In this document: positions 26,215 to 32,198 of the stretch, in pieces
Layout: every line of letters begins with the position of its first letter
Position numbering within the stretch: the first letter of the stretch is position 1
Assembly (NCBI GenBank): GCA_947074275.1
Contig: CAMTPA010000032.1
Coordinates: 1-34,526, forward strand
Reading direction: 5' to 3'
Origin: an uncultured Bacteroides sp.
Lineage (GTDB): Bacteria > Bacteroidota > Bacteroidia > Bacteroidales > Bacteroidaceae
Length of the DNA: 34,526 nt
The notes under the pieces: generated by a model
The model's database searches: none
The model's input: the letters and a program-made list of their open reading frames with translations, nothing else
Told to the model about the DNA's origin: nothing
Translations under genes and position numbers: made by a program

Positions 26215-26423
26215 TATCAACAAATTTATGAGGTTATTAATAGCTTAGAATAATGCACAAACTGCTATTGCCTATAAGCAATATACAAATAGTGCAATCG
26301 AAAAGTTTATAATAATAAATAAGTGCGATTAAGTGTATCGCATAAGAAATTAAACAGTAGTATATTTACTTTTCGCCATCGATAGAGAGACGTATGGTAA
26401 ATATCAATAAAGAGGGGTAATGA

Positions 26424-26633
26424 TTATCACGAAGCAGCCCACAAACAAAAATCCTTCCTCTGACTTGCACCGATGCACAAATCACAGAAAGGTGTTCAAT
26501 AAGTCAAAGAACACAAATGCAATCGAATCTCTAAAGCAAGCTACAAGAGCCTACCAGAGTCGATAGTCACATTCGAATTCTTTGAACTGGCGTTCGTTAA
26601 GCTATAAATCATCATAAATAGTTTTCATAACGT
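26424..26633 (-). ncRNA. Candidate structured RNA, 6S-like rod, or long leader of the AAA gene
   Basis: From a strong promoter, the minus-strand transcript can fold into nested long-range pairs: 26594-26600 with 26424-26433, 26555-26559 with 26458-26462, 26544-26547 with 26464-26467, 26518-26525 with 26471-26477, and an apical hairpin 26509-26514 with 26492-26497. An asymmetric bubble (about 18 nt against 3 nt) sits in the middle. The rod is about 177 nt, the size and shape of 6S RNA, the RNA polymerase decoy. An alternative 5' hairpin (CGTTA/TAACG) competes with the closing stem. No sequence signature of Rfam 6S was recognised, and an mRNA leader for the AAA gene 210 nt downstream is the main alternative. 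Ends are approximate. Confidence 0.38.
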
Positions 26634-26638
26634 GGAGG

Positions 26639-26670
26639 CAAATATAATGCCTCAAACAAGTTTTTCCAAA
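26639..26670 (-). promoter_or_regulatory. Complete Bacteroidetes promoter (-33 TTTG, -7 TATATTTG)
   Basis: On the minus strand TTTG (26670-26667), a 20-bp spacer, then TATATTTG (26646-26639). This is the best match to the sigma-ABfr consensus seen in the window, and it points at 26633 and beyond toward the structured region and the AAA gene. Confidence 0.7.
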
Positions 26671-26846
26671 TAAATCAGCAAAAAAATAAAAAAGTGTTCT
26701 CTTCTTGAAAAATAATTCTCCGATTTGAACGATGCATTGTGAGTTAAAACCGAATACGACTTACCCTCTATAAATGTTGAGGTTACACAAAGCAACGCTT
26801 CTGTTATTCTACAACACATTAAAAAAAACAGAGAGTGAATAGAAAA

Positions 26847-26929
26847 AACATCCGGATGTTGTGATATAAAACACCCGGATGTTTTATAGTAGAACATCCG
26901 GGTGTTTTCATCAACAACATCCGGGTATT
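26847..26929. repeat. Array of four CCGG-centred palindromes, 23-bp period
   Basis: AACATCCGGATGTT (26847-26860), AACACCCGGATGTT (26870-26883), AACATCCGGGTGTT (26893-26906) and AACATCCGGGTATT (26916-26929). Start-to-start distance is exactly 23 bp each time, with unrelated 9-nt spacers. Units 2 and 3 are exact reverse complements of each other. Each unit is two 5-nt arms around CCGG. Confidence 0.9.
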
Positions 26930-27107
26930 GTTGCACCTAAATCTATATATCCGCCCAAGTAAGCTCGTCATGCGACTCTACTGAATGGTATTTCCTAAAG
27001 AGTGTGTTGGCTATTCAAAGAAAAAAACTCAGTGATAATATTTTGTTTTTTAATGTACTTGGTTTGTTAAATCGTCTGCAACAAAGCAATTTATTCCACT
27101 CTGATGT

Positions 27108-27122
27108 GTTTATACTATAAAC
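27108..27122. promoter_or_regulatory. 15-bp perfect palindrome upstream of the DUF2400 gene
   Basis: GTTTATACTATAAAC, two 7-nt arms around one C, ending 25 bp before the ATG at 27148. Its position fits an operator or a leader hairpin; no regulator is identified. Confidence 0.4.
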
Positions 27123-27147
27123 AGTCACTCGCTTAAACTATCAATTA

Positions 27148-27861
27148 ATGAACCAACTTCAAAAACAACTCATAGCCTTGGCCCACCAATATCATCAACC
27201 CGTTTTTATCGAAAGCGACCCAATACAGTTTCCTTGTAGCTACACCAAGCTACAAGATATTGAGGTGAGTGGTTTGCTCACGGCCTATATTTCGTTTGGC
27301 AGACGGAAAATGATTATTGATGCCGCCCAGCGTTTGGACACGATGATGAGCCGACAGCCACACGCTTATGTGATTTCGGGACAATGGAAAGAGGATTTTA
27401 AAGAGGGAGACAAAACCTTTTACCGCACCCTTGCCAACAAAGATATTGCCAGTATGTTTCACTTTCTTCAAACGGTCTATTTGCAACATCACAGTTTGCA
27501 AGATTGGATAGTACAAGAGAACAAAGGATTGCCCATCGAGACATTGCTCTATGGATTAGGATTTTCTAAAACTTCAGCACAAAAGAAGCTCAATATGTTT
27601 ATGCGTTGGATGATTCGTAAAGACTCTGCAGTAGACATTGGATGCTGGGAAAAACTGCATCCACGCAATTTGATTATTCCACTCGATACACACGTTCATC
27701 AAATGGCTTTGGAACTGGGCATTACACAAAGCAAAACAGCCAGTTTTAAAACGGCAAAAGAAATAACCGATTTCTTCAAAGCAATTTTCCCCGACGATCC
27801 TTGTTTGGGCGATTTTGCATTGTTTGGTGCTGGAGTAAATCGTACAAAAACAAAAAATTAA
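27148..27861 (+). CDS. TIGR02757 / DUF2400 family protein
   Basis: A conserved 237-residue cytoplasmic protein of the TIGR02757 (DUF2400) family, found mainly in Bacteroidetes and some other phyla; no function is established that I know of. The sequence shows features reminiscent of helix-hairpin-helix DNA glycosylases. LYGLGFSKTSAQKKLNMFMRWM (about 134-155) occupies the place of the HhH, and IIPLDTHVHQMALELGI (about 176-192, Asp180) resembles the VDTHVxRVxxRLG block that holds the catalytic Asp of endonuclease III. No Fe-S cysteine cluster is seen. The ATG at 27148 is 25 bp after a palindrome. After the stop there is only a weak GTTG/CAAC hairpin with seven T's (27872-27896), so partial read-through into the next gene is possible. 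Family call firm, function inferred. Confidence 0.87.
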   Translation: MNQLQKQLIALAHQYHQPVFIESDPIQFPCSYTKLQDIEVSGLLTAYISFGRRKMIIDAAQRLDTMMSRQPHAYVISGQWKEDFKEGDKTFYRTLANKDIASMFHFLQTVYLQHHSLQDWIVQENKGLPIETLLYGLGFSKTSAQKKLNMFMRWMIRKDSAVDIGCWEKLHPRNLIIPLDTHVHQMALELGITQSKTASFKTAKEITDFFKAIFPDDPCLGDFALFGAGVNRTKTKN

Positions 27862-27948
27862 AAGCACGACAGTTGTTTGTCTCCAACCGTTTTTTTATGA
27901 TATACAGAAAAAAGAGCGATGCTTTTTTTCATAGAAATGTAATATTGA

Positions 27949-27956
27949 TAACTTTG
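27949..27956 (+). promoter_or_regulatory. -7 element of the PurF-like gene
   Basis: TAACTTTG (perfect TAnnTTTG), with a T-rich -33 region near 27922-27929. The implied start near 27963 lies downstream of the GTG at 27956, so translation must begin at the ATG at 28001. Confidence 0.65.
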
Positions 27957-28000
27957 TGCTTTCATATTTAAAAACAACTAATAAAGAGATAAACAAACTT

Positions 28001-29407
28001 ATGGGAGGTTTTTTTGGAACGGTATCCAAAGCGAGTTGTATTACCGACTTGTTTTATGGCACAGATTACAATTCACACTTGGGCACAAAACGTGGCGGGT
28101 TGGCAACTTATAGTAAAGCGGAAGGATTTATTCGTAGAATACACAATTTAGAAAGTTCGTATTTTCGTTCTAAGTTCGAAGCTGAATTGGACAAGTTTAA
28201 AGGCAATGCAGGAATAGGTATTATCAGTGATACCGACGCGCAGCCCATCTTAATCAATTCGCGCTTAGGGCGTTTTGCAATTGTGACAGTAGCAAAAATT
28301 GTAAACATCGACGAGATTGAAGCCAAACTGCTTGAACAGAATATGCACTTTGCCGAATTGAGCCAAGGAAATATCAACCAAACAGAACTTATCGCATTAC
28401 TTATCACACAAGGAAAAGATTTTGTGGAAGGCATCGAAAATGTATTTAAACACATCAAAGGTTCTTGTTCGATGCTACTCCTGACCGAAAACGGCATTAT
28501 TGCCGCACGCGATTTTTTGGGTAGAACACCCATTGTGGTTGGCAAAAAAGAAGGCGCATACGCAGTCACCAGCGAGTCGACCAGTTTTCCCAACCTCGAT
28601 TATGAGATAGAACGCTATTTAGGACCGGGCGAAATTGTTCACATTACCAACGAGGGCATCACCCAGCTTCGCAAACCCAATGAGCAGATGCAAATATGCT
28701 CTTTCCTATGGGTGTATTACGGTTTCCCTACGTCGTGCTACGAGGGACGAAACGTTGAAGAGGTGCGCTTTACAAGTGGAGTGAAAATGGGACAAAAAGA
28801 TGACTCGCAAGTAGATTGTGCCTGTGGCATTCCCGATTCGGGTGTAGGTATGGCATTGGGCTATGCCGAAGGAAAAGGAGTGCCTTATCATCGTGCTATC
28901 TCAAAATATACACCTACTTGGCCACGTAGCTTCACTCCCAGCAATCAAGAGATGCGCGATTTGGTAGCGAAAATGAAACTCATCCCAAACCGTGCGATGC
29001 TGAACAACAAGCGTTTGTTGTTTTGCGACGACTCCATCGTTCGCGGCACTCAGCTTCGTGACAACGTGAAAATACTTTTTGATTATGGTGCCAAAGAGGT
29101 GCATATGCGTATCGCTTGCCCACCCCTTGTTTATCCTTGCGAATTTATCGGTTTTACCGCTTCAAAAAGTCCACTCGAACTCATCACACGACGCATTATT
29201 CAAGAGCTTGAAGGCGATGAAAACAAGAATTTAGAAAAGTATGCCACAACCGACTCGCCCGAATACCAAAAGATGGTAGAAATTATCCGTGAGCGTTTGG
29301 GGCTGACCTCGCTAAAGTTCAACACACTCGAAACACTTATAGAGGCTATTGGGCTTCCTAAATGCAAAGTTTGTACTCACTGCTTTGATGGAAGCAGTCA
29401 TTTCTAA
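28001..29407 (+). CDS. Amidophosphoribosyltransferase (PurF) paralogue with an inactive-looking glutaminase half
   Basis: A 468-residue PurF-like protein. PurF makes phosphoribosylamine from PRPP and glutamine in purine synthesis. The start is ATG 28001; the frame extends to a GTG at 27956 but the promoter overlaps that codon. The PRPP-binding loop is intact (LLFCDDSIVRGTQ, 343-350 core), and four cysteines match the B. subtilis PurF Fe-S ligands: Cys233 (ICSF), Cys380 (YPCEF), Cys455 and Cys458 (CKVC). In the N-terminal Ntn-glutaminase domain the nucleophile Cys1 is missing: GGFFG stands where CGVFG is expected. The GHVRYAT and HNGNL motifs also read GIISDTD and TVAKIVN. It therefore should not use glutamine directly; ammonia use or a regulatory role are options. 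It is flanked by a bidirectional terminator, so it is monocistronic. Confidence 0.85.
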   Translation: MGGFFGTVSKASCITDLFYGTDYNSHLGTKRGGLATYSKAEGFIRRIHNLESSYFRSKFEAELDKFKGNAGIGIISDTDAQPILINSRLGRFAIVTVAKIVNIDEIEAKLLEQNMHFAELSQGNINQTELIALLITQGKDFVEGIENVFKHIKGSCSMLLLTENGIIAARDFLGRTPIVVGKKEGAYAVTSESTSFPNLDYEIERYLGPGEIVHITNEGITQLRKPNEQMQICSFLWVYYGFPTSCYEGRNVEEVRFTSGVKMGQKDDSQVDCACGIPDSGVGMALGYAEGKGVPYHRAISKYTPTWPRSFTPSNQEMRDLVAKMKLIPNRAMLNNKRLLFCDDSIVRGTQLRDNVKILFDYGAKEVHMRIACPPLVYPCEFIGFTASKSPLELITRRIIQELEGDENKNLEKYATTDSPEYQKMVEIIRERLGLTSLKFNTLETLIEAIGLPKCKVCTHCFDGSSHF

Positions 29408-29430
29408 GAAGTCTATTTTCGCACTAAATA

Positions 29431-29480
29431 TATGCTCAAAGAGCCAATGACCGTCGATGGTCATTGGCTCTTTGAGTATA
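29431..29480. terminator. Bidirectional hairpin between the PurF-like gene and the esterase gene
   Basis: CTCAAAGAGCCAATGACC (29435-29452) pairs perfectly with 29459-29476 around a 6-nt loop, and TAT/ATA outside extends the stem to about 22 bp. T-tracts are poor on both sides, but its place between convergent stops (29407 and 29503) fits termination. Confidence 0.8.
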
Positions 29481-29502
29481 ATCTGTTCTGCTAAAAAAAC
29501 GC

Positions 29503-30813
29503 TTATTTTTTCAAAACGGTTGGCATACCGTAAAGCACCTCTTCGGCAACAATGGTCACTTTCGATTCGTCTATATTTGAACAATCCAAATCAAACACGT
29601 CACCAAAGAAATCATATACGGCATTTCGTTTATTCGGTCCAAAATCGTGTCGTTCGGTAGGTAGGTGTACATTGCGTACCTGAGACTGGGCATCATAAAA
29701 GCCATAAACATATTGCAGATATGGAAATTCCAACTGAGGAACAGAAGCGGTCCAATCCCCCCCATCGGAAACAACAAGCACTGGTTTAGGAGCAAAAAAC
29801 GCCATTAACTCCGCATTGTTTGTACCACCACCCGCAAGTTGAATGGGTTTACCGCTTTCGCAAGGACACCCTCCATCAAAATGCGAAGCAAGATTGACCG
29901 TAGGAGCTGCTGCCGTAAAACGATTGTCGAGAGCAGAGAGTAATACAACTTGCGAACCTCCTCCCGAACCACCATTTAAACCGATGCGTGAAAAGTCTAT
30001 GTCTTTGCGATTGCCGAGCATATAATCGAGTATCAACAAACCATTTATTATCTGATCGGTATGTGCCTGACTATTGTGGTGCGCTTCTTTTCCCACTTGT
30101 TTTTCCGATTCACCCCACCCTATCAGGTCATAATCTACACAGATAGCACCCATTCGTGCCAATGTGCCCAAACGCTGTTGCTGGTCGGTGCGATAGCGGC
30201 CTTGATTAAAATGTCCATTGGGACAGATAATTAGCGGATGCTTTCCTTTAGAAAGCGGAGTATATATTGAGCCACAAACATAAATACCTGGATAGGTTTC
30301 GAGCGCAAAGTTTTGCACCGAATAGCCATCGTATTTGCGTATTTTAGAAAGTGTAACGTGTGGATTGGGAGCACATTTTGCCAAAGCTGCATCTAACTCT
30401 AAACGATGACGAATCTCTTGCTGCACACTATCTTTGCGCAGCTCGAAAGCCTCTTTGTTGGAGTAGAGCGAGCTTAAATAAGCAAGCATTTTCTCACCAT
30501 CGGCATCGGTACGACGAGCGTATTCATAAGGCTTTATTTTATAAGTAGTGGCATTCTGTTTCACAAACTTGTAATCGAAAGGAGCCAGCACATTGGTCAA
30601 AGATTCCTCTACCGAATAAGGGCGAATACGAAAATCGGCATAAGCCAGCATTTTCCCTACGGTGTCTACATCGTACTTTAGGCGAACACCAAAACGTGTG
30701 CTTATATCGTTGAGCACCGCGCTTAATGGGCGTTCAAACTTTGTTTCGTAGGTTTGAGCCATACCACCCATTACCGAACTACACAAACAGCCAATCAGAA
30801 TTGCTCTTTTCAT
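29503..30813 (-). CDS. STN-domain alpha/beta-hydrolase, probable pectin esterase
   Basis: A secreted 436-residue protein: signal peptide (about 1-20, ends MAQ), an STN-like domain (about 25-95, FERPLSAVLNDISTRFGVRLKYD) of the kind found at the front of secretins and TonB receptors, then an alpha/beta-hydrolase of the acetyl-xylan-esterase/dienelactone type. The nucleophile is probably Ser283 in GLNGGSGGGS, with Asp353 (SDGGDW) and His389 (ERHDFG) completing a triad. Next to GH28 it is likely to remove methyl or acetyl esters from homogalacturonan or RG-II; I recall a pectin methylesterase (BT1017) in the corresponding place of the B. thetaiotaomicron locus. The start ATG 30813 is chosen because AGAGG lies 9 nt upstream; ATG 30819 is too close to it. 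It is last in its run, 19 nt after the GH28 stop. Confidence 0.8.
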   Translation of the reverse strand: MKRAILIGCLCSSVMGGMAQTYETKFERPLSAVLNDISTRFGVRLKYDVDTVGKMLAYADFRIRPYSVEESLTNVLAPFDYKFVKQNATTYKIKPYEYARRTDADGEKMLAYLSSLYSNKEAFELRKDSVQQEIRHRLELDAALAKCAPNPHVTLSKIRKYDGYSVQNFALETYPGIYVCGSIYTPLSKGKHPLIICPNGHFNQGRYRTDQQQRLGTLARMGAICVDYDLIGWGESEKQVGKEAHHNSQAHTDQIINGLLILDYMLGNRKDIDFSRIGLNGGSGGGSQVVLLSALDNRFTAAAPTVNLASHFDGGCPCESGKPIQLAGGGTNNAELMAFFAPKPVLVVSDGGDWTASVPQLEFPYLQYVYGFYDAQSQVRNVHLPTERHDFGPNKRNAVYDFFGDVFDLDCSNIDESKVTIVAEEVLYGMPTVLKK

Positions 30814-30832
30814 TATCATAATCCTCTGTTTT

Positions 30833-32179
30833 TTAAAGCGTCACCTCTTTGCCATTTACCATCACGTCGTCCAACACCAAATCTTTGCAGTCCTCAAATA
30901 CGCAAGGAGCTTTGGCATTCTGCACGAATATGTCACGCAATACAATGTCGGTGATAGGAGCTTCTTCCAAACCAACAATTTTAATAGGTGTATTGACATT
31001 GCGCACCGAAACCCCCGAAACAAACACATTGCGAAAGACAGGTGTGCGTTCGCTCATTGGTTCTTGGGGCATTTGGCTATACTTCAAGTTGAACACCAAT
31101 GCTTCACGCTTGATATTGTTCATCACAACGTTGCTCACACGAATATCTTCTACCACACCACCACGACCACGAGTAGATTTCAAGCGAATACCACGATCGG
31201 TTCCATCAAATACACAGTTGCTTATCGTCACACGCTTCACGCCACCACTCATTTCGCTACCTATCACTACACCGCCGTGCCCCGAAAGCATTGTGCAATT
31301 GGTTATGGTGATATTTTCGCAAGGCACACCAATGTTGCGCGCTTGCGCATCGCGCCCCGATTTGATAGTAATGCAATCATCGCCTACCGAAATATGACAA
31401 TCGCTGATATGCACATTTTTGCACGATTCGGGATTAATGCCATCGGTATTGGGCGAAGGAGGATTGTTGAGTGTGATACCGCGTACAAACACATTGTCAC
31501 AAAATTGCGGATTAATAGTCCAGAAAGGAGAATTGATAATCTTTACCCCTTCGATGCGAATGTCTTTGCAATGAAGCATCTGTATGAAAGGAGGGCGAAA
31601 AAAACGACGATCGAGTGTGCCGTGCCAATCTTCGTTTACTTCTGCACGAATAGCGGCATCATCATTGGCCTCATCAAACATCGTTTGATATTTATTGATT
31701 GTGCGTTTCCCATTATCACGCAAGTCAACAAACACTTTAAAGAACTCATTCCACCAAGCTTTTCCTTGACCATCGAGCGTGCCTTCACCTTTGATTGTGA
31801 TGTTTTCCGCATTGCGTGCATAGATGAGCGGATGAAAACTATTCATCATTACACCCTCGTGGCGCACCTCTACATAAGGCAAGTAGAGGTCGAAATCGTC
31901 CGAGAACTTTAGTACCGCACCAGCCTCAAGCTCAATAGTCATATTACTTTTTAATTCGATTGGGCCAGTCAAGTAAGTTCCAGCAGGGAAAAATAAGGTT
32001 CCACCACCTTCTTCTTCCAAGTGCTTAATTGTTTCTTGTATCAGTTGAGTATTAGTCTCAGCGTGTTCTCCACAAGAGTTAGCACCAGCTTGTTTCATAT
32101 TTATGCGCTCGGCACAAAGCGTCGTGTGACCAAGAGTAGATAGTGTTACTATCAGAAATAGTTTATTTATTATTTTCAT
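30833..32179 (-). CDS. GH28 polygalacturonase-family enzyme (galacturonidase)
   Basis: A secreted GH28 parallel beta-helix enzyme (448 aa) that hydrolyses alpha-1,4 galacturonosyl bonds by inversion. A signal peptide covers about residues 1-22. All family motifs are present: NTDG (244-247, Asp246), GDDC (266-269, Asp267 and Asp268), GHGG (300-303, His301) and RLK (332-334). Exo-type enzymes usually carry inserts that close the cleft; the insert with NGKRTINKYQTMFDEANDDAAIR (about 156-178) could be such a piece, so an exo-galacturonidase acting on RG-II backbone fragments is favoured over an endo enzyme, without proof. The ATG at 32179 is 19 nt after the GH78 stop, and the esterase gene follows, so the three are likely one transcript. 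Confidence 0.93.
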   Translation of the reverse strand: MKIINKLFLIVTLSTLGHTTLCAERINMKQAGANSCGEHAETNTQLIQETIKHLEEEGGGTLFFPAGTYLTGPIELKSNMTIELEAGAVLKFSDDFDLYLPYVEVRHEGVMMNSFHPLIYARNAENITIKGEGTLDGQGKAWWNEFFKVFVDLRDNGKRTINKYQTMFDEANDDAAIRAEVNEDWHGTLDRRFFRPPFIQMLHCKDIRIEGVKIINSPFWTINPQFCDNVFVRGITLNNPPSPNTDGINPESCKNVHISDCHISVGDDCITIKSGRDAQARNIGVPCENITITNCTMLSGHGGVVIGSEMSGGVKRVTISNCVFDGTDRGIRLKSTRGRGGVVEDIRVSNVVMNNIKREALVFNLKYSQMPQEPMSERTPVFRNVFVSGVSVRNVNTPIKIVGLEEAPITDIVLRDIFVQNAKAPCVFEDCKDLVLDDVMVNGKEVTL

Positions 32180-32198
32180 CGTAAGGGTTGTATTTCAG

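Larger units (their letters stand above)
26215..27147. other. Gene-free 933-bp divergent spacer
   Basis: No convincing coding frame on either strand. It contains weak A/T-rich hairpins (26322-26341 and about 26266-26281), a structured RNA candidate on the minus strand (26424-26633) with its promoter (26639-26670), an array of CCGG-centred palindromes (26847-26929), and a 15-bp palindrome close to the next gene (27108-27122). Confidence 0.7.

Noticed and set aside
26221..26228. TAAATTTG on the minus strand as promoter of the AAA gene
   Set aside because: It matches the -7 consensus but ends 7 nt from the ATG with no -33 box, implying a leaderless mRNA; the promoter at 26639-26670 is much better.
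26847..26929. CRISPR array
   Set aside because: Units are 14 bp and spacers 9 bp, far too short, and no cas gene is present.
26652..26936. 94-codon minus-strand frame
   Set aside because: It runs straight through the palindrome array (translating the repeats as HPDV/TSGC motifs) and through the promoter-side A/T-rich region; composition is unlike the neighbours and no start signal fits.
27956..28000. GTG start for the PurF-like gene
   Set aside because: The codon overlaps the -7 promoter element, and family members begin at MGGFFG.
31064..31912. 282-codon plus-strand frame inside GH28
   Set aside because: Antisense shadow of a gene with all GH28 motifs intact; the His/Thr/Ile-rich product has no recognisable domain.
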